Shown here piece after piece: positions 35,297-43,292 of a DNA stretch of 64,000 nucleotides. Positions within the stretch are counted from its first letter, which is position 1, and each line of letters begins with the position of its first letter. The stretch spans positions 1,426,001 to 1,490,000 of the forward strand of contig NZ_SDHZ01000002.1 of the NCBI RefSeq assembly GCF_004118675.1, read 5' to 3'. The position numbers and the translations under genes are program-made. The notes beneath the pieces were generated by a model. The model had not been told where the DNA came from. It ran no database searches and worked only from the letters and a program-made list of their open reading frames with translations. This DNA comes from Filimonas effusa. Its GTDB lineage: Bacteria > Bacteroidota > Bacteroidia > Chitinophagales > Chitinophagaceae.

Positions 35297-36286
35297 ATGG
35301 AAAACGGAAATATCGCCATATATCAGTCGCCTGATGGGCAAACTATTGATGTCGTTCTAGAGAATGATACCATTTGGTTGACACAGGCACAAATCATAGA
35401 ATTATTTGGTTCCAGTAAGGCAAACATAAGTGAACACATAAAAAATATATTCATTTTCAACGAGTTAGAAAAGAATCTAACTGTTCGGAAAATCCGAACA
35501 GTTCGCCAGGAAGGCAAAAGGAAAGTTGTGAGGGAAATTGAGCATTACAATCTGGATATGATCATTTCTATAGGATACCGGGTGAATTCGAAACGTGGAA
35601 CACAGTTTCGAATATGGGCCAATAAGATCTTGAAAGATTATCTGATCGAAGGATATGCATTGAACGAAAAACGGTTAAAGGAAAAAACGCAGCAATTAGA
35701 CGCATTAAAGCAAACCGTTCGGCTTTTGAGCAACATGCTGGAGTCAAACCCTTTAAGTTCAGACGAGGCCAGTGGTTTGATAAAGGTTCTGGCTGATTAC
35801 ACTTATGCATTGGATGTGCTGGACAAATATGACCATCGCACTTTAACTATAGAAGCTACACATAAGAAACCCTCTTTTGTCGCTACTTATGAAGAGGCAA
35901 TGAAAGCTATACGAAGCCTTAAAGAAAAATTCGGTGGCAGCAGCCTGTTTGGCAATGAAAAAGACGAGTCCTTCAAGAGCTCCATTGCCACCATTTATCA
36001 ATCATTTGGAGGGGTAGACCTTTACCCTAGCGTAGAGGAAAAAGCGGCCAATCTTTTGTATTTCGTAGTCAAGAATCATTCTTTTTCCGACGGCAATAAA
36101 CGTATTGCCGCTTTCCTTTTCGTTTGGTTCCTTGAAAAGAATGGATTGTTATACCGTAACGATGGAACAAAGCGCCTTGCCGATAATGCTCTTGTTGCTC
36201 TTACGCTTATGATTGCAGAGAGTAAGCCAGATGAAAAAGACATCATGGCACAGGTGGTGATAAATCTTATTAATGGCTATAACTGA
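35297..36286 (+). CDS. RhuM-type virulence protein with C-terminal Fic/Doc domain
   Basis: 329 residues. The N-terminal RhuM domain (about 1-130) shows IAIYQSPDGQTIDVVLENDTIWLTQ, the helical ELFGSSKANISEHIKNIF and IGYRVNSKRGTQFRIWANKIL, a family signature. After a coiled linker, the C-terminal Fic/Doc domain (about 195-320) has NLLYFVVKNHSFSDGNKRIAAFLF, whose HSFSDGNKR matches the Fic loop HxFx(D/E)GN(K/R)R, so an AMP-transferring or kinase-like activity on a protein target is likely. Such fusions are common cargo of islands. The gene lies alone inside 17-bp tRNA repeats. No antitoxin is evident; an inhibitory helix might be internal. Confidence 0.9.
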   Translation: MENGNIAIYQSPDGQTIDVVLENDTIWLTQAQIIELFGSSKANISEHIKNIFIFNELEKNLTVRKIRTVRQEGKRKVVREIEHYNLDMIISIGYRVNSKRGTQFRIWANKILKDYLIEGYALNEKRLKEKTQQLDALKQTVRLLSNMLESNPLSSDEASGLIKVLADYTYALDVLDKYDHRTLTIEATHKKPSFVATYEEAMKAIRSLKEKFGGSSLFGNEKDESFKSSIATIYQSFGGVDLYPSVEEKAANLLYFVVKNHSFSDGNKRIAAFLFVWFLEKNGLLYRNDGTKRLADNALVALTLMIAESKPDEKDIMAQVVINLINGYN

Positions 36287-36295
36287 TAAAACGAA

Positions 36296-36323
36296 AAAAG
36301 GCTTCAATTGCTTGAAACCTTTT
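36296..36323. terminator. Hairpin between RhuM-Fic and tRNA-Asn
   Basis: AAAAGGCTTCAA (36296-36307) pairs with TTGAAACCTTTT (36312-36323) with one mismatch and a 4-base loop. It serves both the plus-strand gene and the minus-strand tRNA. Confidence 0.7.
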
Positions 36324-36332
36324 CTTTTGGTG

Positions 36333-36406
36333 CTCCCGAAACAGGACTTGAACCTGTGACCCTCTGATTAACAGTCAGATGCTCTAACCAACTGAGCTAT
36401 TCGGGA
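36333..36406 (-). tRNA. tRNA-Asn (anticodon GTT)
   Basis: Read on the minus strand it begins TCCCGAATAGCTCAG and shows a D arm (GTTGGTTAGAGC), an anticodon stem-loop (CTGACTGTTAATCAG with GTT), a T arm (AGGTTCAAGTCCT) and an acceptor end TTCGGGA plus discriminator G. It is 74 bases long. CCA is not encoded. Its 3' end is the integration site of the adjacent island. Confidence 0.95.
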
Positions 36407-36641
36407 ATCTTACCGCGTTTGCGGGAGTGCAAAAATAGGGGAATTTGTTTTTCTGCCAAGCGTTTTTCCTTTTTTTTCGAAGTTTTTTTTCGCCCGCCTC
36501 TGCCAAGCCTAAGATGCCAAACTAAAAGACTTTTTGAACTAAGCCGTGCCGGCCACAGTTACAGCATAAAACTATAGCGCGCCAGTTTAAGTATCTGTAA
36601 AGAGGGTAGTTATTATTTCAACTACCCTCTTTACAGCTTAT

Positions 36642-37310
36642 TTATTTATGCCTGCCTAATACCCAGCGGGCACCTATTCTAACAGAACCTAATTTTGCAA
36701 GGTTATTAAGGTCACTTCCAAGACTGAAGGTGTTTCTTGTACTTTTTCCGTCAAAGAAAACACTTCCCGGATCGGGACTTTTCTGATGGCTATAATCGGC
36801 GTAAATCATATTATTCAAACTCAATTCAAGTTGAAACTTCCTGTTTACATCATATGCGACTCCAGGAGAAAGACCAACAGAAGCACTATAGGTTTTAAGT
36901 CCAAACCAAGTGCCTCCTGCAGCGCTGTAATGCCAGTCTTCAACGCTATACAAGAGATTTAATCCCTCGTTTGCAAACAAATAGAAGCCTTTACCCAGAG
37001 GTTTATATTGACGCAGAAAGACTCCTGCCCCGTAACCATTTAACTTCCGATCCTGGGAGGCGTCTTCTGAATTAAGATAGGTATAATTTAATGAGAGTCC
37101 CCATACCCTGTTTTCTTTGTAGGCAAAACCTATGGAAGCGCTGGCACCAATAGTGGTTGCCTTAGTATCATATTCAATTTGATCGGACTCTGATTTGGAA
37201 TGGCTTAAGCCAATATCGCCCCCCAGATAGGAAGACCCCTTCGTAATTTGGGCAGAGGCGGCGACAGATAATAACGCGATGGCAATTATGAAAAGAAATA
37301 TCTTTTTCAT
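36642..37310 (-). CDS. Outer-membrane beta-barrel (porin-like) protein
   Basis: 222 residues. The signal peptide (KKIFLFIIAIALLSVAASAQ) is followed by ITKGSSYLGGDIGLSHS and amphipathic strands with aromatic ends (VWGLSLNYTYLN, YGAGVFLRQYKPLGKGFYLFANEGL, SVGLSPGVAYDVNRKFQLELSLNN), ending IGARWVLGRHK. This is the 8-strand OmpA/OmpW-like fold found widely in Bacteroidota. The next gene upstream on the same strand is a clear paralogue, so the pair arose by tandem duplication. The role is unknown, perhaps structural or small-solute passage. Confidence 0.8.
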   Translation of the reverse strand: MKKIFLFIIAIALLSVAASAQITKGSSYLGGDIGLSHSKSESDQIEYDTKATTIGASASIGFAYKENRVWGLSLNYTYLNSEDASQDRKLNGYGAGVFLRQYKPLGKGFYLFANEGLNLLYSVEDWHYSAAGGTWFGLKTYSASVGLSPGVAYDVNRKFQLELSLNNMIYADYSHQKSPDPGSVFFDGKSTRNTFSLGSDLNNLAKLGSVRIGARWVLGRHK

Positions 37311-37390
37311 AGAAAGTTTTTATGTAAATAATAGCAGAAGATAGAAGAGCAGCTCAGCTCAATGCCTTGAATACAGCTTTCCTGGCTGTG

Positions 37391-38026
37391 TTATCTGCCT
37401 AAGACGAAACGGGCACCTATTGTAATGTTTCCCACTTCTGCCAGGTTACTCAAACTGGAACCTATGTTAAAGTTGGTTTGTTTGGTAACACTTTCGGGAG
37501 TAGAACCAACAGCAGGACGAGTTGTTTTACTATGCCCATAGTTTGCATACACGAGATTATTCAAACTCAATTCAAGCTGAAACTTTTTGCTCACATCGTA
37601 GGCTAAGCCCGGCGCAAAAGAAACAGCGCCTGAATATGTTTTTGCAAATTCTCCGGCTTTAGTATACCCAAGCAATAAGCTCTCCTGGGTAAACACATAA
37701 AAGCCATTACCAAAAGGCTTATACTGGCGTAAGAAACCTCCTATTCCATAGGTGTTCTGTTTGTAGCCATCTGCAGAGCTGTGCGCAAAATTGAGAAAGA
37801 GCCCCCACACACGATTTTCCTTGTAGGCAAAACCAATTGACGGGCTCACCGCCACAGAAGTTCTCTTCTGTTCGGAATCATCCGGCGAAACCGGGCGATC
37901 TACCGTTTTTTTATCGGTACTAAAACCTAACCCTCCTCCCAGGTAGGAAGATCCTTTACTAATTTGAGCGGAAGCAGAGAGCGTGATGAAGACGGCGGAC
38001 GCGGTGAAGAGTAGAAACTTTTTCAT
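37391..38026 (-). CDS. Outer-membrane beta-barrel protein, paralogue of its neighbour
   Basis: About 211 residues from the ATG giving MKKFLLFTASAVFITLSASAQ; the longer frame adds 19 residues before the signal peptide. It shares with the downstream gene the blocks ISKGSSYLGGGLGFS, SIGFAYKENRVWGLFLNF, GGFLRQYKPFGNGFYVFTQE, FAPGLAYDVSKKFQLELSLNN and ITIGARFVLGR. It is separated from its paralogue by about 80 bases. Divergence lies mostly in predicted loops. Function unknown. Confidence 0.8.
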   Translation of the reverse strand: MKKFLLFTASAVFITLSASAQISKGSSYLGGGLGFSTDKKTVDRPVSPDDSEQKRTSVAVSPSIGFAYKENRVWGLFLNFAHSSADGYKQNTYGIGGFLRQYKPFGNGFYVFTQESLLLGYTKAGEFAKTYSGAVSFAPGLAYDVSKKFQLELSLNNLVYANYGHSKTTRPAVGSTPESVTKQTNFNIGSSLSNLAEVGNITIGARFVLGR

Positions 38027-38205
38027 AGAAATTTTTTTAATGAAACAATACCGTAAAAGTATAGTCCAACCCTTTCCATTCACCCCAGAAGAATTAGATT
38101 AACATGATATTACATCCGTTTTAAATATGTGTTAATGGATGTATTCTTAACGCCTTTATAGGAAAAGAATATATATATATACCGCGTGCAGGTTCTTATA
38201 AAACT

Positions 38206-38237
38206 AAGAGGCCGCCTCTGATCAGAGACGGCCTCTT
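38206..38237. terminator. Terminator after the xylose operon
   Basis: AAGAGGCCG (38206-38214) pairs with CGGCCTCTT (38229-38237), and the inner CCTCTGATCAGAG is itself nearly self-complementary. It lies about 60 bases downstream of the symporter stop on the minus strand. Confidence 0.7.
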
Positions 38238-38297
38238 GTGAATTATTCTTTCGAATTGTTTTATGATTCTTTTATCTGTCTTAGTGCGTTGGTTCTA

Positions 38298-39959
38298 TTA
38301 CCAGAACAAACCGTATAAAGCAACCAACAGACCTACGATGATGAGAGAGCCAGCTACGAAACCAGGATTGGTTTTGAACATAGTGGTATCCACTTCGAGC
38401 GCTGCAGGCTTTTTGCCTTTGCGGGTTTCGATAAGACTGATCACATACATACCGATCATACAGATCACGAATACGAGTCCCATACGATCGAGGAATGGAA
38501 TTTCGTAAACATGTGTGCTGACATTTTCTACTGCGAACCCGATAGAATACAGCGGGCTAAGATCAACCCATCCTGGCAGGAGTTTAAATACTACGGAGAG
38601 CAGGAAGCCGCCGATAGTAGCAAACAGGGCTGCGTTGGAGGTCGTTTTTTTCCAGAAGAAGCCAAGGATGAACATGGCGAAGATACCTGGCGATACAAAG
38701 CCTGTATATTCCTGGATGTACTGGAAGCCACCTTGTTTATCCATACCCAGGTGCGGAGCGATCACTACGCCGAGGATCATGGAAACGATCACTGTAATCT
38801 TACCTATCAACACGAGGTTTTTCTCGCTGGCGTCTGTTTTGAAGACGTTCTTATAGATATCCAGTGTGAAGATTGTAGCGATACTGTTTACCTTACCTGC
38901 CAGAGAAGCTACCACCGCAGCTGTAAGGGCCGCAAATGACAGGCCTTTCAGACCTACAGGAAGCAGGTTAAGCAGCACGGGGTAAGAAGCATCGGGGTTA
39001 GAGATAGAAGCAAATTCACCTGTTTTTTCCTGGAACAGCACGAAAGCTGCGATACCCGGAACAACGATCAGTAAAGGCATGAGGAGCTTCAGGAAAGCAG
39101 CGAACAGGATACCTGTACGGGCTGTTTTAAGATCGGCACCAAGCGCCCTTTGAACGATGTATTGGTTACAACCCCAGTAGTTCAGGTTCACGATCCACAT
39201 ACCACCGAGCAGTACAGAAAGACCTGGTAAGTCGATGAAGTTAGGATCTGTTTTAGGAATGATCATTTTGAAGTGTTCCGGCGCCCTGGTAAGCATTTGT
39301 TTGAAACCAGCGATGATACCGGGTGTTCCGAAATGTTCAGCCACCTGATCGATAGCGATATAAGTAGTAGCGAGACCACCGAGGATAAGGAAGAACACCT
39401 GTACCACAGAGGTATAACCAATTACTTTCATACCGCCCAGCGTGATGATGATGGCAAAGAATGCCAGTCCCCACATAGCCCATGTTAAATCGATACCGGA
39501 AACGCCACTTACAGCGATGGCACCGAGATAAAGGATAGAGGTGAGGTTTACCACCACATAAAGGAGTAACCAGAACACAGCCATCACCAGTGCTACTGTT
39601 TTGTTGTAGCGTTGCTGCAGAAACTGCGGCATGGTGTAGATCTTGTTCTTAAGATAAACAGGGATGAAGAATACGGCAACGATAACGAGCGTGATAGCTG
39701 CCATCCATTCGTAAGTAGAGATAGCAAGACCAATTTTAAAGCCCGAGCCGCTCATACCTACGAACTGTTCTGCCGATATGTTGGAAGAAATCAGGGATGC
39801 GCCGATGGCCCACCACGTTAACGACCCTTCGGCCAGAAAGTAGTCTTTAGAGCTAGCCTCTACTGTTTTTTTACGACGGTAAATCCATATACCGTAAAAT
39901 GCGACTGCCAGGAAGTAGAGCAGAAATACAAGGTAATCGTTAGTGGTGAGGGACTGCAT
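38298..39959 (-). CDS. Sodium/sugar symporter (SSS family), probably for xylose
   Basis: 553 residues with about 14 membrane helices. It has the SSS-family pattern: YFLAEGSLTWWAIGASLISSNISAEQFVGMSGSG near 40-75, then WMAAITLVIVAVFFIPVYLKNKIYTMPQFLQQRYN, and later NYWGCNQYIVQRALGA and GKVNSIATIFTLDIYKN. These match SglT/vSGLT-like proteins that co-transport Na+ with galactose, glucose or xylose. It follows xylA by 38 bases on the same strand, so the operon xylB-xylA-symporter suggests xylose as substrate. A strong hairpin closes the operon. Confidence 0.9.
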   Translation of the reverse strand: MQSLTTNDYLVFLLYFLAVAFYGIWIYRRKKTVEASSKDYFLAEGSLTWWAIGASLISSNISAEQFVGMSGSGFKIGLAISTYEWMAAITLVIVAVFFIPVYLKNKIYTMPQFLQQRYNKTVALVMAVFWLLLYVVVNLTSILYLGAIAVSGVSGIDLTWAMWGLAFFAIIITLGGMKVIGYTSVVQVFFLILGGLATTYIAIDQVAEHFGTPGIIAGFKQMLTRAPEHFKMIIPKTDPNFIDLPGLSVLLGGMWIVNLNYWGCNQYIVQRALGADLKTARTGILFAAFLKLLMPLLIVVPGIAAFVLFQEKTGEFASISNPDASYPVLLNLLPVGLKGLSFAALTAAVVASLAGKVNSIATIFTLDIYKNVFKTDASEKNLVLIGKITVIVSMILGVVIAPHLGMDKQGGFQYIQEYTGFVSPGIFAMFILGFFWKKTTSNAALFATIGGFLLSVVFKLLPGWVDLSPLYSIGFAVENVSTHVYEIPFLDRMGLVFVICMIGMYVISLIETRKGKKPAALEVDTTMFKTNPGFVAGSLIIVGLLVALYGLFW

Positions 39960-39997
39960 GATCCGTTGATTTGTTTTAAGGTTTACATATTAAAAAG

Positions 39998-41326
39998 CTA
40001 AATATACTGATTGATCAGGTTTTCCAGGAATTCTTGTTTTCCGCTTTTTAATGCTGGTTCGCCATTTTCGATAGCGAACGACCTTAAATCTTCGAGGCCA
40101 AGTTTCCCTTCTTCAAACGCTTTTCCTTTTCCATTGTCGAAAGAGGCGTAACGCTCTTCTCTGATTTTCCGGTATGCCGACTGCTGCAAAATATTGTCTG
40201 CGACAATCAAAGCTCTTGCAAATGTATCCATACCGCCGATATGAGCATAAAATAAATCTTCAGGATCTGTAGAATTTCGGCGAATTTTTGCGTCGAAATT
40301 AATTCCACCCCCTTTGAATCCCCCTGCTTCGAGGATAATGAGCATACATTCTACGACTTCGTTGATGTTGTTGGGGAACTGATCGGTATCCCAACCGTTC
40401 TGCATATCGCCCCTGTTTGCATCCATAGAACCAAGGAGGCCGGCATCGGCAGCCACCTGCAGTTCGTGCTGGAAGGTATGGCCAGCCAGGGTAGCATGGT
40501 TTACTTCGAGGTTGAGCTTAAAGTCGTTCAGCAGGTCATGTTCCCTGAGGAAGCCAAGCACGGTAGCTGCATCATAATCGTACTGGTGCTTAGTAGGTTC
40601 ACAAGGCTTGGGTTCGATAAAGAAGGTGCCTTTAAAGCCGTTTTTGCGGGCGTAATCCTTAGCAGTATGAAGGAATTTAGCCAGGTGTGCCTGTTCGCGT
40701 TTCATGTTGGTATTGAGCAGGCTCATATAACCTTCACGACCGCCCCAGAACACATAATTTTCGCCTTTAAGGGCAATAGTAGCATCAAGGGCTGCTTTTA
40801 CCTGGGCACCTGCATGGGCCAGTACATGGAAATCGGGGTTGGTTGAGGCCCCGTTCATATAACGGCGGTGAGAGAACAGGTTGGCTGTGCCCCATAACAA
40901 TTTAACACCGCTGGCTGCCTGTTTTTCTTTCGCGTAATCAACCAATGTCTGGAGACGTTTGTCGTTTTCAGCAACGTCGTTGGTATAGTCAACCACATCT
41001 ACGTCGTGGAAGCAATAGTAAGGAAGATTGAGTTTGGTAAAGAATTCGAAAGCTGCATCCATTTTATCTTTTGCCTTTGCAACCGCGTCTGATTTCTGAT
41101 CCCAGGGGAAGAGATGGGTTGCTTCACCAAATGGATCGGCGCCGGTGCCGCAGAAAGAATGCCAGTAGGCGCCTGCAAAACGCAGGTGATCTTTCATTGG
41201 TTTACCTGCTACCACTTTATCGGCATCGTACCAGCGGAATGCAAGGGGATTATCTGACTGAGGTCCTTCGTATTTGATCTGGCCTATTCCTTTGAAAAAT
41301 TCTTTTTCTCCAATAGTCACTGACAT
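39998..41326 (-). CDS. xylA: Xylose isomerase
   Basis: 442 residues, normal length for the long (class II) xylose isomerases. Visible signatures are [12 protein letters not shown] and YYCFHDVDV (catalytic His), [17 protein letters not shown] (the metal-site motif), [38 protein letters not shown] and [20 protein letters not shown]. It interconverts D-xylose and D-xylulose in the cytoplasm using two divalent metals. It lies 19 bases after xylB and 38 before the symporter, a single transcript. All metal ligands expected from these motifs appear to be present. Confidence 0.98.
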   Translation of the reverse strand: MSVTIGEKEFFKGIGQIKYEGPQSDNPLAFRWYDADKVVAGKPMKDHLRFAGAYWHSFCGTGADPFGEATHLFPWDQKSDAVAKAKDKMDAAFEFFTKLNLPYYCFHDVDVVDYTNDVAENDKRLQTLVDYAKEKQAASGVKLLWGTANLFSHRRYMNGASTNPDFHVLAHAGAQVKAALDATIALKGENYVFWGGREGYMSLLNTNMKREQAHLAKFLHTAKDYARKNGFKGTFFIEPKPCEPTKHQYDYDAATVLGFLREHDLLNDFKLNLEVNHATLAGHTFQHELQVAADAGLLGSMDANRGDMQNGWDTDQFPNNINEVVECMLIILEAGGFKGGGINFDAKIRRNSTDPEDLFYAHIGGMDTFARALIVADNILQQSAYRKIREERYASFDNGKGKAFEEGKLGLEDLRSFAIENGEPALKSGKQEFLENLINQYI

Positions 41327-41345
41327 AATGATTCGGTTTTAATGG

Positions 41346-42830
41346 TTACAAATTCGTTAGTTGTTGTATCAGCAGTTCTTTCCATTGCTGATACAGTTCG
41401 TTATATAAATCGGTTTTGGATGGTGTTACCAATTGTAAAGGCTTCAGTTGTGCAAAAGCCTCCTGCTGGCTGGCAAAGATGCCTGCGCCGATACCTGCGC
41501 CTAAAGCGGCGCCAACGCTACCGTCGTTATTGTATAACTCAACGGGCGTATTGGTGACATTGACAAAAGACTGCAGGAAGATATCGCTAAGGAACATATT
41601 GGCTTTGCCTGCACGTATAACGGAAGGCCGCATACCGTTTTCCCTCATGATATCAAGTCCGTACCTGAAGGCGAAGGCAATGCCTTCCTGCCCCGCGCGA
41701 TACAGATGTGTCGCAGTGTGCTTGTTGAAGTCAATACCCTGAATATGGGCGTTGGTTGTAACATTGTTAAGCATACGTTCGGCGCCATTACCAAAAGGCA
41801 GCACGAACAATCCATCGCTGCCGGGAGCAATAGCAGCAGCTTCCTGATTTAGCCCGGCATAACTTTTAGCGGAGCCAGTGAGGCTTTTGATCCATTTATT
41901 CTGGATGCCGGTGCCATTGATACAAAGCAGCACCCCTACCCTTTTATCCTGCGGCGCATAGTTGACGTGGGCAAAGCTATTCACACGCGACAGCCTGTCG
42001 TGCAACAACGTATCGGTAACACCGTAGATAACGCCGGAGGTACCTGCTGTTGCAGCTACTTCGCCCGGGTTGAGCACGTTAAGGGAGAGTGCATTGTTGG
42101 GCTGGTCTCCTGCTTTATAGGCAACAGGAATTCCGGCTTTCAAAGACAGCTCAGCGGCAATAGCATCTGAAACGTGACCATGTGAAGAGAACACCGGTTT
42201 AATATCGGGGATGACGGCTTTACTAAAGCCAAAGTAGTTAAACACCTCTTCAGAAAGCTGGTCTTTTGCAAAGTCCCAGAACACGCCTTCTGACAGGGCG
42301 GAGATGCTGGTTGTAATTTCGCCTGTAAGCTGCATAGCGATAAAATCGCCGGGCAGCATGATCTTATCGATCTTTTCAAATACGGCCGGTTCATTCTCTT
42401 TTACCCAGGCCAGTTTGGAAGCGGTGAAGTTTCCCGGAGAGTTGAGGAGGCAAGAGAGACATTGCTTTTCCCCGATAGCAGCAAAGGCTTTGTTACCAAT
42501 TTCAACAGCCCTGCTATCGCACCAGATGATGCTATTACGTAACACCTGTTGTTCTTTATCAACCACAACAAGTCCGTGCATCTGGTAAGCGATACCAATA
42601 GCGGCTATATCCTGCGGGTTATATTTCTGAGAGGCATGTACTTTAGCGATGGCCTGTTTGGTATACTGCCACCAGCTGGCTGGTGATTGTTCTGCCCAAC
42701 CGCTTTGGGGCGCCAGTATATCTGCTTCTGATTCGGGGTATTGTGCGCTGGCGACACATTGCTGAGATGCGGCATCAACAACGGAAACTTTAATGGATGA
42801 TGTGCCTACATCTATACCAAGTAATAACAT
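41346..42830 (-). CDS. xylB: Xylulokinase
   Basis: 494 residues of the FGGY carbohydrate kinase family. MLLLGIDVGTSSIKVSVVD is the phosphate-1 motif. IAYQMHGLVVVD and WCDSRAVE are substrate-side segments. GIPVAYKAGDQPNNALSLNV holds the likely catalytic Asp, and GTSGVIYGV is the phosphate-2 motif. The C-terminal signature is NNDGSVGAALGAGIG. It phosphorylates D-xylulose to feed the pentose phosphate pathway. It is the first gene of the xylB-xylA-symporter operon, with a promoter and palindromes upstream. Confidence 0.95.
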   Translation of the reverse strand: MLLLGIDVGTSSIKVSVVDAASQQCVASAQYPESEADILAPQSGWAEQSPASWWQYTKQAIAKVHASQKYNPQDIAAIGIAYQMHGLVVVDKEQQVLRNSIIWCDSRAVEIGNKAFAAIGEKQCLSCLLNSPGNFTASKLAWVKENEPAVFEKIDKIMLPGDFIAMQLTGEITTSISALSEGVFWDFAKDQLSEEVFNYFGFSKAVIPDIKPVFSSHGHVSDAIAAELSLKAGIPVAYKAGDQPNNALSLNVLNPGEVAATAGTSGVIYGVTDTLLHDRLSRVNSFAHVNYAPQDKRVGVLLCINGTGIQNKWIKSLTGSAKSYAGLNQEAAAIAPGSDGLFVLPFGNGAERMLNNVTTNAHIQGIDFNKHTATHLYRAGQEGIAFAFRYGLDIMRENGMRPSVIRAGKANMFLSDIFLQSFVNVTNTPVELYNNDGSVGAALGAGIGAGIFASQQEAFAQLKPLQLVTPSKTDLYNELYQQWKELLIQQLTNL

Positions 42831-42872
42831 ATGACTATCCTCGTTTTTAGATCCTGTTAAAAAAAATCCGTC

Positions 42873-42913
42873 CGAAATTATTGAACAATTATTGTAAACA
42901 ATGCCAATTGTTT
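42873..42913 (-). promoter_or_regulatory. xyl operon promoter overlapped by a palindrome
   Basis: On the minus strand TTG (42901-42899), an 18-base spacer and TAATTTCG (42880-42873) resemble the -33/-7 elements. A palindrome AAACAAT-gcca-ATTGTTT (42896-42913) covers the -33 element and is a possible operator. The leader to xylB would be about 36 bases. Confidence 0.45.
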
Positions 42914-42967
42914 TTGTTACATATTGGGTTGCACAAATGTTGCATTGTTGTTAATCGTTTATGAAAC

Positions 42968-42985
42968 ATGCAATTGGTGTTGCAT
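42968..42985. promoter_or_regulatory. Inverted repeat upstream of xylB
   Basis: ATGCAA-ttggtg-TTGCAT is a perfect 6-6-6 inverted repeat about 140 bases upstream of xylB and 28 bases after the small gene. TTGCA also recurs twice at 42929-42945. It may bind a regulator; none is identified. Confidence 0.3.
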
Positions 42986-43012
42986 TAATTTTCAACGGAT
43001 GCATTTCAAAAC

Positions 43013-43192
43013 TTAATACGCAGCAAACTCTATTATACCTCCGTTATACATCATGATACCTATGATGATCTTCGTCACTGTTCCATCTTTTAAAAGGCCT
43101 TCAACAGCCGTCCCAAAGAAGTTTACCTGTACGTTTACTTCATCCTGGTGTGAATCATGCTTCATGGTAATATGTTTAACGTATTGAGCCAT
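43013..43192 (-). CDS. Possible small hypothetical protein
   Basis: 59 residues from the ATG giving MAQYVKHITMKHDSHQDEVNVQVNFFG; the frame opens four codons earlier. Amphipathic beta-like patterning (VNVQVNFFGTAVEG, TVTKIIIGIMMYNGGIIEFAAY) looks protein-like. It stands alone between xylB and the GH3 gene on the same strand. No family is recognised. Confidence 0.4.
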   Translation of the reverse strand: MAQYVKHITMKHDSHQDEVNVQVNFFGTAVEGLLKDGTVTKIIIGIMMYNGGIIEFAAY

Positions 43193-43292
43193 GATTCCAG
43201 GCATGTATCATGGTGGGTTGTTTCCCATGTACGACTGAGCACGTATTTTCATTCCGCTGGTTGTTTATCGTTAATGGTTTTACATGCAATGA

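Larger units (their letters stand above)
35136..36347. mobile_element. 1.2-kb island in the 3' end of tRNA-Asn, bounded by 17-bp direct repeats
   Basis: TGCTCCCGAAACAGGAC occurs at 35136-35152 and again at 36331-36347. The second copy is the 3' end of the intact tRNA-Asn gene (acceptor stem and T arm); the first is an isolated fragment. Each copy has its own hairpin terminator on the left. This is the signature left by site-specific integration into a tRNA 3' end. The only gene inside is RhuM-Fic; there is no integrase, so the element is a minimal or degraded island. Confidence 0.72.
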
